In this document: in pieces, positions 27,731-36,832 of the stretch
Numbering within the stretch: position 1 is the stretch's first letter
Layout: each line of letters opens with the position of its first letter
Source: Acidobacterium sp. S8
GTDB lineage: Bacteria; Acidobacteriota; Terriglobia; Terriglobales; Acidobacteriaceae
Direction: 5' to 3'
Length of the DNA stretch: 64,000 nucleotides
NCBI RefSeq assembly: GCF_009765985.1
Contig: NZ_LMUM01000034.1
Coordinates: 531,508 to 595,507 of the forward strand
Position numbers and translations under genes: made by a program
Notes under the pieces: model-generated
Told to the model about the DNA's origin: nothing
Database searches by the model: none
What the model saw: the letters and a program-made list of their open reading frames with translations, nothing else

Positions 27731-29098
27731 ATGTCTGGATTGTTGCTTTTCCGGTTCGTTTCGATTGCTGTATTAATTCTCGCCAACGGCTTCTTCGTCG
27801 CGGCGGAGTTCGCTATCGTCAGCGTCCGGGAGACCCGCGTAGAGCAACTGATTGCGCAACGCAGGCCCGGAGCGCGCCTGGTTCGCCGGCTGCAGGAGAA
27901 TCTGGATGATTTCCTGCCTGCTGTACAGTTTGGCGTGACTCTGTGCAGCCTGGCGCTGGGATGGATCGGCGAACCCGTCGTCGCCGCGATTTTCGAGGAA
28001 TGGCTGTCCCATATTCCCCATGCCAACGTCTACGCGCACCTGATCGCTGTTCTCGTCGCTTTTGCGCTGATTACCTACTTTCATGTGCTGCTGGGAGAAC
28101 TGGTCCCGAAATCTCTGACGCTGCGTAAGGTGGACCAGGTGGCGCTCGGCGTCGCTGGCCCTATGGATGCGTTTATCCGGGTGACGCGTCCGGCGGTTCG
28201 GCTGCTCAACCGGTCGGCATCGCTGGTTTTGAAGCTTTTTCGGGCTCCGATGGTGCATGAGGGCACTGTGCATTCGCCTGAGGAGCTGAAATTGATTGCA
28301 ACGGCAGCCCGGCGTGGAGGGTTGCTGCCGGAGTTTCAGGAATCCCTCATTCATCGTGCGGTCGAGGCTAACCAGATTACTGCGCGAGAGATTATGACGC
28401 CGCGGCAGCGTATCTTTTCGTTGCCGGCAGACATGCTGATTGAAGCTGCCAGCGCACGGATCGTCGAAGAACTGCACTCGCGCATTCCAGTTTATGATCC
28501 GTCGCGCGGGCCGGATTATATTGTCGGCGTTGCTTATTCAAAGGATATTTCCCGGCTCATGCACTTTCGCGCTTCGGCGCGCACGCGCTTTGCCGATGCG
28601 CCCTTTACGGAGCTTCGCTTGCGACAGGTGATGCGCGAAGTTCTGGTGGTTCCGGAGACGAAGCCTGTGCTCGATCTGCTGCAGGAATTTCAGCAGCGCC
28701 GGCGTCACCTGGCCATAGTGGTGGATGAGTTTGGCACGACCGTTGGACTGGTGACGGTGGAGGACGCGATCGAGCAGCTGGTAGGCGAGGTAGAGGATGA
28801 GTTCGATGTGGCGGCGAGGACGGCGCTTACCTCAGCCAGTGGCAGTGTGGTGCTCGACGGCAGCGTGAACCTGCGTGATCTGGAGACGCAGATGAACTGG
28901 CACCTGCCCCGCGATGGCGGCGTAGAAACACTGGCCGGCTTCCTTCTGGCGCGCCTGGGAAAAATTCCAAAAGGCGGCGAGTCGGTGGAGTTTGAAGGCC
29001 GCAAGCTTACGGTTGCCGAGATGATTGGAAACCGCATCAGCAAGGTTGTGGTGCAGAATCTGCAGCCGTTATCGCTTCAGCCGGAGAAAGCCTCCTGA
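27731..29098 (+). CDS. CNNM/CBS-domain protein (CorC/HlyC-type)
   Basis: 455 residues: an N-terminal CNNM (DUF21) membrane domain with about four segments (FRFVSIAVLILANGFFVAAEF, FGVTLCSLALGWIGEPVVA...), two CBS modules around residues 210-325 (REIMTPRQRIFSLPAD, VMREVLVVPETKPVLDLLQEF), and a C-terminal CorC/HlyC cofactor domain (ending NRISKVVVQNL). Members affect Mg/Co or Na-linked transport; which one is unknown. It overlaps the downstream dppB-like gene (TGATG). Confidence 0.9.
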   Translation: MSGLLLFRFVSIAVLILANGFFVAAEFAIVSVRETRVEQLIAQRRPGARLVRRLQENLDDFLPAVQFGVTLCSLALGWIGEPVVAAIFEEWLSHIPHANVYAHLIAVLVAFALITYFHVLLGELVPKSLTLRKVDQVALGVAGPMDAFIRVTRPAVRLLNRSASLVLKLFRAPMVHEGTVHSPEELKLIATAARRGGLLPEFQESLIHRAVEANQITAREIMTPRQRIFSLPADMLIEAASARIVEELHSRIPVYDPSRGPDYIVGVAYSKDISRLMHFRASARTRFADAPFTELRLRQVMREVLVVPETKPVLDLLQEFQQRRRHLAIVVDEFGTTVGLVTVEDAIEQLVGEVEDEFDVAARTALTSASGSVVLDGSVNLRDLETQMNWHLPRDGGVETLAGFLLARLGKIPKGGESVEFEGRKLTVAEMIGNRISKVVVQNLQPLSLQPEKAS

Positions 29099-30021
29099 TG
29101 CAGGCTCTGCGATCGCTAGTGCTGCGATTGGTGTATACGATTCCGGTCATCTGGCTGGTGGTGTCGCTGGTTTTCCTGTTGATTCATCTTGTGCCGGGCG
29201 ATCCGGTGGAGCAGATGCTCGGGGAGGGCGCTCGCGTACAGGATATTGCGGCGCTGCGGCATGCTTATGGGTTAGATATTCCGCTATGGGAGCAGTATGT
29301 TCGCTACTGGCGGGGAGCGCTGCACGGAGATTTGGGGCGCTCGGTTCGGCTGAACGATACAGTAACGCACCTGGTTTTGACGCGTTATCCGTACACGATC
29401 GAGCTGACGGCTGCGGCGCTGGTTGTCGCTTTACTGTTGTCGATTCCGGCAGGAATCTTTGCGGCGCTGCATCGCGGGCGATGGCGTGACAATGCGGTCG
29501 GCGTCGTTAGTCTGCTGGGCCTGTCGTTTCCGGGCTTTGCGCTTGGGCCAATTCTGATTCTGCTGGTAGCGATCAAGCTTGGCTGGCTGCCGGTGAGCGG
29601 CGCAGGAGGATGGGACCATCTGGTGCTGCCAGCCATTACGATGGGCAGCGCTCTGGCAGCGATCCTGACCCGCATGGTACGGACGGCGATGCTCGAAGAG
29701 CTTGGGCAGGATTACATTCGCACGGCTCGTGCGAAAGGATTGCCGGAGCGCACTGTCGTCTACAAGCATGCGCTGCGCAATGCCATGATTCCGGTTCTGA
29801 CGCTTATCGGACTGCAATTTGGCGCGCTGCTGGCTGGTGCGATTGTGACTGAAACGATCTTCAGCTGGCCAGGAATCGGGCGGCTCACTGTTTCCGCCAT
29901 TTCCAATCGCGATTACGCCCTGGTCCAGGGATGCATCCTGGCGGTTGGACTGACGTATGTGCTGGTGAATTTGATTACGGATGTGCTGTATATGGTGGTG
30001 AATCCGCGGATTCGGAATTAG
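29098..30021 (+). CDS. DppB/OppB-type ABC permease without partner genes
   Basis: 307 residues with the six-helix pattern of peptide/nickel permeases: the N-terminal motif PVIWLVVSLVFLLIHLVPGDPVEQMLG, YLLSIPAGIFAALHRGR-like second loop, and the EAA coupling loop DYIRTARAKGLPERTVVYKHALRNAMIPVLTLIG. Starts ATG overlapping the CNNM stop (TGATG), so it is translationally coupled. Neither a DppC partner, ATPases nor a binding protein lies near, so the subunit assembly is unclear. Its stop overlaps the convergent YfcE-like gene by four bases. Confidence 0.9.
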   Translation: MQALRSLVLRLVYTIPVIWLVVSLVFLLIHLVPGDPVEQMLGEGARVQDIAALRHAYGLDIPLWEQYVRYWRGALHGDLGRSVRLNDTVTHLVLTRYPYTIELTAAALVVALLLSIPAGIFAALHRGRWRDNAVGVVSLLGLSFPGFALGPILILLVAIKLGWLPVSGAGGWDHLVLPAITMGSALAAILTRMVRTAMLEELGQDYIRTARAKGLPERTVVYKHALRNAMIPVLTLIGLQFGALLAGAIVTETIFSWPGIGRLTVSAISNRDYALVQGCILAVGLTYVLVNLITDVLYMVVNPRIRN

Positions 30022-30473
30022 CCAATTGTCATGAGTTGAGGCTGAACTTCATCATTGCTGATTTCCAGAAATCCGATGGAAACCGGCAGGGAGAATCTTC
30101 TCGGTCCTGCGCTTCCGGGATTGAAATAAAGCACGCCTTTTTTCCATGCGATGAGCGGCTTATGCGAATGGCCGCTGATGACAACCTGGATGCCGACGGC
30201 GACAGGCTCGAGATCGAGCTCATGAACATCGTGCAGCATGTAGATGCTGACGCCGTTTAACTCGATCAGTTCGACGGCGGGGAGCCGCGCACACACGCCG
30301 CCGCTGTCAATGTTGCCTCGGATGGCTGTCAGCGGGGCGATCTCACGGAGTTGGCCGAGGATTGCCGGGTTGCCGACGTCGCCCGCATGCAGGATGTGCT
30401 TCACACCGCGCAGGCCTGAGACAGCTTCGGGGCGGAGCAGACCGTGTGTGTCTGAGATGACACCAACCTTCAT
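30018..30473 (-). CDS. YfcE-like metallophosphoesterase
   Basis: 151 residues from ATG 30473 (GGAG upstream). Dimetal phosphoesterase motifs: GVISDTHGLLRPEAV, ILHAGDVGN, IRGNID, GHSHKP with bordering HDVHELD. This short form lacks extra domains and matches the YfcE/MJ0936 group of phosphodiesterases; substrate unknown. It converges on dppB with a 4-base overlap of stops, an arrangement without a terminator between. Confidence 0.88.
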   Translation of the reverse strand: MKVGVISDTHGLLRPEAVSGLRGVKHILHAGDVGNPAILGQLREIAPLTAIRGNIDSGGVCARLPAVELIELNGVSIYMLHDVHELDLEPVAVGIQVVISGHSHKPLIAWKKGVLYFNPGSAGPRRFSLPVSIGFLEISNDEVQPQLMTIG

Positions 30474-30561
30474 GTTTTCCACTCCATTGGATGCGATTTC
30501 GTACGGGATTTCCTCAGTCGCTCTGAAATTTTCTTATCCGCTATCAATTATGAATCCGGCG

Positions 30562-30573
30562 TAAAATTTAAGT
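30562..30573 (+). promoter_or_regulatory. -10-like TAAAAT six bases before coaBC ATG
   Basis: TAAAAT 30562-30567, TTAAGT, ATG 30574; no Shine-Dalgarno. Candidate leaderless start. Confidence 0.4.
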
Positions 30574-31791
30574 ATGAAGGTCACGGTCGGAGTCTCTGGT
30601 GGCGTTGCTGCCTACAAAGCAGCCGAACTCGTCCGCGCGCTGCAGCGGCAGGCGCTCGATGTGCATGTCGTTATGACAGAAGCGGCGCAGCAGTTTGTTC
30701 AGCCGCTGACGTTTGCTTCACTTACCGGGCACAAGGTAATCACCAGCCTGTGGGCAGGCGATTCCGACGAGAGCAATCTAGATTCTGCGATCGAGCATAT
30801 CGATGCTGCGCAGACTACGGATGCGCTCGTCGTGGCTCCGGCGACGGCGAATGTGCTGGCGAAGTTTGCGCAGGGGATTGCCGACGATTTTCTGACGACG
30901 ATGTATCTGGCGACGACAGCCCCTGTCATCGTCGCTCCAGCCATGAACGTGAATATGTGGAATCATCCGGCGACGCGCGCGAGCCTCGCTGTACTCGAAG
31001 AGCGCGGTGTGCGCATAGTTTCGCCGGATAGCGGATATCTTGCCTGCGGCATGATCGGCAGCGGACGGCTGGCTGAGAATGACGCCATCGTACAGGCGGT
31101 GCTCGATATCTTAAACCACCGCAATGATCTGGCGGGAGAAACGGTTCTGATTACGGCTGGCGGAACGCGCGAAGCGATTGATCCCGTGAGATTTCTTGGA
31201 AACCGCTCCAGCGGGAAGATGGGTTATGCGCTGGCGGACGCTGCGGCGAAACGCGGAGCGAAGGTGATTCTGGTTTCCGCTCCCACGGCGTTGCGCGCGC
31301 CTGCGAATTGCGAAATGGTTCCGGTAATTACGACCGAACAGATGCGTACTGCTGTCCTGAATCGTCTCGATGAAGCGACGATTGTAATTAAAGCGGCGGC
31401 TGTGGCGGATTATAAACCGGTGATGCCAGCAGAACAGAAATTGAAGCGCACCGGCCCGCTGACAATCGAGTTGCAGCCTACTGAAGATATTCTCGCCGAA
31501 GTAGTGAAGCGTCGCCGCGATGGCATGCTAGTGATCGGCTTTGCCGCCGAGACGGAGAACGCAATCGTGCACGGTCGCGATAAGTTGCTGCGCAAGGGAG
31601 CAGATGCAATCGTGCTGAACGACGTTTCGCGCGAGGGTGTAGGTTTCGATTCCGACCGCAACGCGGTGACTTTTCTGACGCGACAGACGTCTATCGATCT
31701 TCCCGAGATGAGCAAGCGTGAGTTGGCCGACCGAATCCTGGGAGAGGTGATGACACTGCGCCGCCCGCAAAAGGTGCTTGCCGAAAGATAA
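30574..31791 (+). CDS. coaBC: Phosphopantothenoylcysteine decarboxylase / synthetase
   Basis: 405 residues, both halves of the bifunctional CoA enzyme. CoaC part (about 1-180): a flavodoxin-like start TVGVSGGVAAYKAAELVRAL, the PAMNVNMW motif, and the catalytic Cys region SGYLACGMIGSGRL. CoaB part (about 185-400): VLITAGGTREAIDPVRFLGNRSSGKMG, IKAAAVADYKP, LKRTGPLTIELQPTEDIL, and the lysine-rich NDVSREGVGFDSDRN. It couples 4'-phosphopantothenate and cysteine (CTP-dependent), then decarboxylates. The uracil-DNA glycosylase gene follows after 3 bases. Confidence 0.96.
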   Translation: MKVTVGVSGGVAAYKAAELVRALQRQALDVHVVMTEAAQQFVQPLTFASLTGHKVITSLWAGDSDESNLDSAIEHIDAAQTTDALVVAPATANVLAKFAQGIADDFLTTMYLATTAPVIVAPAMNVNMWNHPATRASLAVLEERGVRIVSPDSGYLACGMIGSGRLAENDAIVQAVLDILNHRNDLAGETVLITAGGTREAIDPVRFLGNRSSGKMGYALADAAAKRGAKVILVSAPTALRAPANCEMVPVITTEQMRTAVLNRLDEATIVIKAAAVADYKPVMPAEQKLKRTGPLTIELQPTEDILAEVVKRRRDGMLVIGFAAETENAIVHGRDKLLRKGADAIVLNDVSREGVGFDSDRNAVTFLTRQTSIDLPEMSKRELADRILGEVMTLRRPQKVLAER

Positions 31792-31794
31792 TCG

Positions 31795-32616
31795 ATGCCT
31801 TCTGTGAACTCTGAGCAGCAGCGAGTGCTTGCCGCGCGCGTGCGCTATTTCCGCGACCTCGGCATCCTTGATTTTTATCGCCGGGGCGAATCTCTTCTGG
31901 CAGAATCTTTATCTGAAGCCATCGAATCCACGCATGTAACCGTTGCGGTTGCAGAAGAAAATATGCCGAAAAAGCTGCCCGCAGTTCCCATTTCAGATCT
32001 GTTTCCTGTCTCTGCCCTCGTCGCTCCAGAGGAGCGTGAGTCTGCGCTCCATGTCATTCGTGAAGATATTGGCGAATGCACCCGCTGCCCGCTGGGTTTT
32101 GCAGGCCGAAATACGATCGTCTTTGGCGAGGGCGATCCGAATACGCGCCTGATGTTTGTGGGCGAAGGCCCGGGCGCGGATGAAGATATGCAGGGCCGTC
32201 CGTTTGTGGGCCGTGCAGGTCAGCTGTTGAACAATATGATTTCGGCGATGGGTCTGAAGCGCGAAGAGGTTTATATCGCGAATATCGTGAAGTGTCGGCC
32301 TCCACAAAACAGGACACCGGAGCCGGAAGAAGCGAACACGTGCGCGCAATTTCTCTTTCGGCAGATAGACGTCATTCGTCCGGAGATTATTGTCGCACTC
32401 GGCGCCACAGCTGCGACCTATCTACTGGGTGGCAAGGCTCCGTTGAGCGCGTTACGCGGGCGCATGCATGAGGCACGCGGCTCGAAGCTTATTGTCACGT
32501 ATCATCCGGCTTATTTATTGCGTGATCCCCGCCAGAAAAAAGAAACGTGGAAGGACCTGCAGATTGCCATGGCTGAATTGGGACTGGAAGCACCGAAACG
32601 TCCTGTCACGGAGTAA
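31795..32616 (+). CDS. Family 4 uracil-DNA glycosylase (iron-sulfur)
   Basis: 273 residues. UDG superfamily signature: FVGEGPGADEDMQGRPFVGRAGQLLNNMI with the N/G motif, and TYHPAYLLRDPRQK near the end (the motif containing catalytic His). Four cysteines for an [4Fe-4S] cluster: the pair in ECTRCPLGF, the KCRPPQNRTP cysteine and NTCAQFL. Removes uracil from DNA in base excision. It has an N-terminal extension of about 80 residues before the catalytic domain. Co-transcribed with coaBC (3-base gap), with which it has no functional link that I can state. Confidence 0.93.
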   Translation: MPSVNSEQQRVLAARVRYFRDLGILDFYRRGESLLAESLSEAIESTHVTVAVAEENMPKKLPAVPISDLFPVSALVAPEERESALHVIREDIGECTRCPLGFAGRNTIVFGEGDPNTRLMFVGEGPGADEDMQGRPFVGRAGQLLNNMISAMGLKREEVYIANIVKCRPPQNRTPEPEEANTCAQFLFRQIDVIRPEIIVALGATAATYLLGGKAPLSALRGRMHEARGSKLIVTYHPAYLLRDPRQKKETWKDLQIAMAELGLEAPKRPVTE

Positions 32617-32693
32617 GTTTCCAATCTAGGAGAAGTGACTGCGAGCGGCATGACGATCTGGAATGTCGCATGTCTAAAACATATTTCGCCCAC

Positions 32694-32749
32694 GATAATA
32701 ATTTTTCACATACAATTCCCCAGTCAATATTTCACCCTGGGGGAATGCT
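32694..32749 (+). promoter_or_regulatory. Leader hairpin that can hide the fucosidase ribosome site
   Basis: ATTCCCCAG (32715-32723) pairs with CTGGGGGAAT (32737-32746), one G bulged, so the GGGGGAA ribosome site sits in the stem just before the GTG at 32750. Works only if transcription starts upstream of 32715; GATAAT at 32694 and TACAAT at 32711 are both possible -10 elements, and the second would leave the left arm out. Confidence 0.35.
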
Positions 32750-34198
32750 GTGAACTTATTTCGTCGTACCATCACTGCGGTTGCTGTAGTGGCAGTGACT
32801 TTTTTGAGCTATGCGCAGCTGAAGGGTAGTAAGCCGGATGCACAACCTGTGAATCATCCGGTTCCCGCTATTCAAGATACAGAAACGCCAGCCCAGCGGG
32901 ACGCGCGCATGGAATGGTGGCGCGAAGCACGATTCGGCATGTTTATTCACTGGGGACTCTACTCGATTCCAGCAGGAACCTGGAATGGCAAGCAGATTCC
33001 CGGCATTGGCGAATGGATTATGAATACAGCGTCGATTCCGGTTGCCGATTACAAGGCTCTCGCTCCGAAGTTCAATCCTACGGGCTTCAACGCGCACGAT
33101 ATCGTGGCTTTGGCCAAGTCTGCCGGAATGAAGTACATCGTGATCACGGCCAAGCATCACGATGGCTTCGCGATGTTCGACTCGAAGGCAGACCCATTTA
33201 ATATTGTTGCCGCCACGCCCTTCAAGCGCGATCCTCTGCGCGAGTTGGCCGCAGAGTGTAAGAAGCAGGGAATCAAGCTCGGCTTCTACTATTCGCAGGA
33301 TCAGGACTGGACCGCTCCGGGTGGCGCCGCCCTCAAGACCGGCGACCATCAGCCGCCGACCTATCACTGGGACAAGGCGCAGGACGGCAGCTTTGACACC
33401 TATCTGCAAACCAAAGCTATTCCCCAGCTCAAGGAACTGCTTTCCAACTACGGCGACTTTCCAGTCGTGATCTGGTTCGATACGCCTACGAAAGACATGA
33501 CGCCTGCCCGCGCGGCGGAGATCGTCAAGCTGCTGAATCAGCATCCAAACCTGATCTGGAATAACCGGCTTGGCGGGACCTATAAGGGCGATACGGAAAC
33601 TCCGGAGCAATTCATTCCGGCGCAGGGCTATCCCGGCCGCGACTGGGAATCCTGCATGACGATGAACGACACGTGGGGATTTAAGTCCTACGACACAAAT
33701 TTCAAGTCGACCGAGACACTGGTGCGCAACCTGATCGATATCGCCAGCAAGGGCGGCAACTATCTGCTCAATATTGGTCCGGATTCGCACGGCATTGTTC
33801 CGGCTCCCGAAATCGACCGCCTGCATGCCGTGGGTAAATGGCTGTCTGTAAATGGTGAGGCCATCTACAACACCAAGCCGACGCTTTTTGGCGCCGAGGC
33901 TGGGAGCTTCAGCCCAACGGAGAAAGAGAAGGACGGCAAGCCGAAGTTCATTCCGGCGTGGAACTGGCGTTCGACTACGGCTTCGGACAAGATTTACATT
34001 GAAATCTTCAACTGGCCGGGCAACGGCTCCTTCCATCTGGATAAGCGGCCGCGTCAGGTAACGGGTGCATATCTGCTGGCGGATGCGGGCCACAAGCCGT
34101 TGAAGCTGAAACAATCCGGCAGCAGTTTGGATGTGCAGCTTCCAACGCAGGCTCCGGATCCGATCGCTACTGTGCTGGTGCTCAAGACATCGCGATAA
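32750..34198 (+). CDS. GH29 alpha-L-fucosidase
   Basis: 482 residues, GTG start with GGGGGAA upstream. Signal peptide-like start (FRRTITAVAVVAVTFLSYAQ). Catalytic domain: WWREARFGMFIHWGLYS, IVITAKHHDGFAMFDS, LGFYYSQDQDW, and PVVIWFDTPT with the nucleophile Asp near residue 244; then LNIGPDSHGIVP. Retaining fucosidase that removes alpha-L-fucose from glycans, probably in the periplasm. The acid/base residue is not conserved by motif in this family and cannot be read. Terminator follows, shared with the convergent aldolase gene. Confidence 0.93.
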   Translation: MNLFRRTITAVAVVAVTFLSYAQLKGSKPDAQPVNHPVPAIQDTETPAQRDARMEWWREARFGMFIHWGLYSIPAGTWNGKQIPGIGEWIMNTASIPVADYKALAPKFNPTGFNAHDIVALAKSAGMKYIVITAKHHDGFAMFDSKADPFNIVAATPFKRDPLRELAAECKKQGIKLGFYYSQDQDWTAPGGAALKTGDHQPPTYHWDKAQDGSFDTYLQTKAIPQLKELLSNYGDFPVVIWFDTPTKDMTPARAAEIVKLLNQHPNLIWNNRLGGTYKGDTETPEQFIPAQGYPGRDWESCMTMNDTWGFKSYDTNFKSTETLVRNLIDIASKGGNYLLNIGPDSHGIVPAPEIDRLHAVGKWLSVNGEAIYNTKPTLFGAEAGSFSPTEKEKDGKPKFIPAWNWRSTTASDKIYIEIFNWPGNGSFHLDKRPRQVTGAYLLADAGHKPLKLKQSGSSLDVQLPTQAPDPIATVLVLKTSR

Positions 34199-34215
34199 TC
34201 AGTTTCGTACAAAAG

Positions 34216-34246
34216 AAAACGCCGCGATCTGAAATCGCGGCGTTTT
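34216..34246. terminator. Bidirectional terminator
   Basis: 13-bp stem AAAACGCCGCGAT / ATCGCGGCGTTTT, 5-base loop, T-runs on both strands; between the fucosidase (+) and aldolase (-) genes. Confidence 0.8.
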
Positions 34247-34261
34247 TCTTTTGATTTGTTT

Positions 34262-35275
34262 CTAGACCAGGGCTTCAGCCTTCACGTCGACCTTGTCGTA
34301 CCAGGAGTGTGCTGCCTTGAGAGCAGTGTTGACGTTCTCAATGTTCTTCACGCCTTCGGTGTTGAGCCAGTCTTCAAATGCCTTTGCGCCCTGTTTGGCG
34401 TAAACGGCGATGCCGTCCTTCCAGGTGGCGCGGCCGCAGAGTACGCCGTTGAAGCTGGTGCCGCTTTCGGCAGCCAGTTCCAGCGTCTCAATGAAGACGG
34501 GATTGGAAACGCCGGCCGAGAGATAGATGAACGGCTTGTGCGTGGAAGAAGCAGCGATGCGGAAGTGGTCCAGGGCTTCGGCACGGGTGTAGGCCTGCTC
34601 GCCCTTGAACGCCTTGGTTCCGGCAACGAACTCCATCTGGATCGGCACTTCGACCTTCAGTACATCCACGCCGTAGCGGGACTTGCCAAACTCTTCCATC
34701 GAGCCAGTCACGATCTCGGGCTTGCGCTTCGCGTAACCGATACCCTTTTCGTCCTCGCCATGCACGTCGTAGCCCACGGTTTCAAGGAAGAAGGGAATGT
34801 CGTGCGCGACGCACTCATCACCGATGCGCTCAACCCATGCATGTTTGTGGTCGTTGATCGAGGACTTTTCGAATGGGGTGTAGTAGAGCAGGATCTTAAT
34901 GCAATCCGCGCCCGCTTCCTTCAGACGGCGTACCGACCATACGTCGAGTAGATCGGGCAGACGGCCAGGCAGAGCTGCATCGTAGCCGGTTTTTTCATAG
35001 GCAAGCAGCAGGCCCTTGCCATTACGCTTCTTCGAAGCTGGCAGACCGAACTCAGGATCGAGCAGGATGGCGGAGGCGTGCTTGGTCAGCACTTCGGTGA
35101 CAAGAACCTTGAACTCTTCGAGAGCGGAGTCCGGCATCTCGGCAACGCCCTTTTCCTTCGCAAGCGACTTCTTCAGCGAGCCGCGCTGATCCATGGCAGC
35201 TGCGGCAATTACTCCGCGTTCATTGGAAACTGATTTGAGGCCGGCCAGCTTGCCGGGCGTCAATTTGATAGACAT
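34262..35275 (-). CDS. lacD: Tagatose-1,6-bisphosphate aldolase, LacD type
   Basis: 337 residues, starting after GGAGAATTTACG. Class I aldolase that splits tagatose-1,6-bisphosphate (some also fructose-1,6-bisphosphate) into DHAP and glyceraldehyde-3-phosphate. Evidence: VIAAAAMDQRGSLKKSLAKEKG, AILLDPEFGLPA, GADCIKILLYYTPFE with the Schiff-base lysine in CIKILLYY, LKVEVPIQMEFVAGTK, and FIYLSAGVS. The LacD family name is supported by sequence; true in vivo substrate is inferred. Divergent from no operon; it converges on the fucosidase gene, perhaps sharing a sugar-degradation niche. Confidence 0.88.
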   Translation of the reverse strand: MSIKLTPGKLAGLKSVSNERGVIAAAAMDQRGSLKKSLAKEKGVAEMPDSALEEFKVLVTEVLTKHASAILLDPEFGLPASKKRNGKGLLLAYEKTGYDAALPGRLPDLLDVWSVRRLKEAGADCIKILLYYTPFEKSSINDHKHAWVERIGDECVAHDIPFFLETVGYDVHGEDEKGIGYAKRKPEIVTGSMEEFGKSRYGVDVLKVEVPIQMEFVAGTKAFKGEQAYTRAEALDHFRIAASSTHKPFIYLSAGVSNPVFIETLELAAESGTSFNGVLCGRATWKDGIAVYAKQGAKAFEDWLNTEGVKNIENVNTALKAAHSWYDKVDVKAEALV

Positions 35276-35407
35276 CGTAAATTCTCCTGCTTTTTTTTTG
35301 ATCTTTTGAGTTTCGGGAATTTCCTAAAGAGTCTCACGGATGATTTTAACCCAGGACCATGAAGGCCGGGCATGAGGTCTGGGATGTCGCGAAATTCGGG
35401 CCTGCAA

Positions 35408-36607
35408 CTACCTGGCTGAACGGTCAAAGAAAATACGCAAAGGGCGTATCAGGTAGTAGAGGGGATAAAGCAGTTTCGGCAGCGCGACGGATGCATAATC
35501 TTTTTCGCTTGGCCGCAGAAAATCAAGCGACAGGAAAAAAAGTAAGCGGTCATGAAAGTCGAGCAATTGGAGGTTATAGGGGGTTCTGCCGGGCGGCGTA
35601 CTGCCCGCGGCATCAAACAGGTTTTTCTCCATATGCTCTGCCAGCGCGCACGCAGTTTGATCTGATTCAAACAGCTGTAGGGCGAATGTAGGAACTGTGA
35701 CTCCGGCAACTCGCTGTGCCAGCAACACTCCCAATGCCAGAGCACGCCATAGCCCCTGCTGCTTCGCTTCACGGATGGTTTCCTGCCAATCGAGCTCTGG
35801 AGATGAGCTGATAAGTTGAGCAACATCGCAGATCCAGATGAGCCGCGACCATACGTGCTTGCATCCGTGCATGCAGAGCACCAGCAATGTGGTTTCTGCG
35901 CTCATATCAGGAACCTCGGCTCCAGCCAGTATCGTGCTTCTTCGCTGCGGCCAAATCCAATCCATGCCGAGATCACGGCGAAACCTCGGCTGTGTGAGTT
36001 CAAGTCGCCAGCGGAGTTCGAGAATCATCCCATCCGCTTCGCGTTCGAAATGGTATTCGTAGTAGTCCGACAGAATTGGATCGCCGTCATCGCGCACGGG
36101 AGTTTGCAGTACGTAACCTCGCTCCTGCAGCAGAGCAGCAGCGCGCTTCAGGTCGCGGCGGTGGATGAGGATATCCAGATCGCCGGCGGGGCGCAGCGAG
36201 AGATCGTGATAAGCCGATGCCGCCAGCACCGGCCCCTTGAAGGGTATTGCCTGAATCTCTTCGCGCTCAAATGTGTGGAGTACAGCGATCAGCTCCGCCG
36301 CATTTGCCAGGCTATGAAAGATGTTGCGCTGATATTCGGACTGCAGGCGTTGCTGCACGCTGTCCGGGAGTGCGGCGCCAAGGCTGCCAAGCTGTGAGAA
36401 GAGCATCGGCAGTATGCGATGTTCCTCTGCCAGAGCGATGACAGAATCCCAGTCGGCGATATTTTCTGCGAGGCTGCGAAGCTGAAATGCGGAGGTGATG
36501 TGTGGATAACGCGCTGAAGCGCGCAACAAATTATTGTCATCGAGACAAGGAGTCATCCATTCCGCCAAGATGCTATCGCGGAGTTCACACAGGCGCACGC
36601 TTTGCAA
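35408..36607 (-). CDS. Nucleotidyltransferase-family protein (NTP_transf_5 type)
   Basis: 399 residues. Recognised by the motif IPFKGPVLAASAYHDLSLRPAGDLDILI near residues 115-145, which is the nucleotide-transferase core of the family frequently found next to lasso-peptide and HprK genes. C-terminal helical half (NTP_transf_5-type). TTG at 36607 was kept; ATG at 36556 (MTPCLDDNN) is an alternative, with neither having a clear ribosome site. It runs divergent from the PqqD and HprK genes, and the intervening 225 bases contain no precursor-like gene that I can support. Substrate unknown. Confidence 0.75.
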   Translation of the reverse strand: MQSVRLCELRDSILAEWMTPCLDDNNLLRASARYPHITSAFQLRSLAENIADWDSVIALAEEHRILPMLFSQLGSLGAALPDSVQQRLQSEYQRNIFHSLANAAELIAVLHTFEREEIQAIPFKGPVLAASAYHDLSLRPAGDLDILIHRRDLKRAAALLQERGYVLQTPVRDDGDPILSDYYEYHFEREADGMILELRWRLELTQPRFRRDLGMDWIWPQRRSTILAGAEVPDMSAETTLLVLCMHGCKHVWSRLIWICDVAQLISSSPELDWQETIREAKQQGLWRALALGVLLAQRVAGVTVPTFALQLFESDQTACALAEHMEKNLFDAAGSTPPGRTPYNLQLLDFHDRLLFFLSLDFLRPSEKDYASVALPKLLYPLYYLIRPLRIFFDRSAR

Positions 36608-36832
36608 TGGTCGCGTTTCATGGGCTACGCGGCAATTTTACTGCAGCTACCCAGCTGGGAGGTTGCAGCAAATTGCAACACTGAGCAGCTAAAAAGTACT
36701 AACGGACGGATTACCAGAAAGTCATCGGAGATTACCAAGAGGCGTGCTGCAAGCGCGGTGCACTCATGTACACTTCGCACACAAACAACTGCGGATGACC
36801 CCTACCGCTGAACTTCTGAAGAAGAGGTCAAC
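36608..36832. promoter_or_regulatory. Divergent intergenic region with an inverted repeat
   Basis: Between the nucleotidyltransferase and PqqD-like genes. GTTGCA-GCAAAT-TGCAAC at 36662-36679 is a 6-bp inverted repeat that could bind a regulator. A 69-residue frame starting at 36602 exists but has no family likeness. A GAAGAGG ribosome site serves the PqqD-like gene. Confidence 0.3.

Noticed and set aside
32756-34114. Long open frame opposite the GH29 fucosidase
   Set aside because: Antisense shadow; fucosidase motifs are complete on the plus strand.
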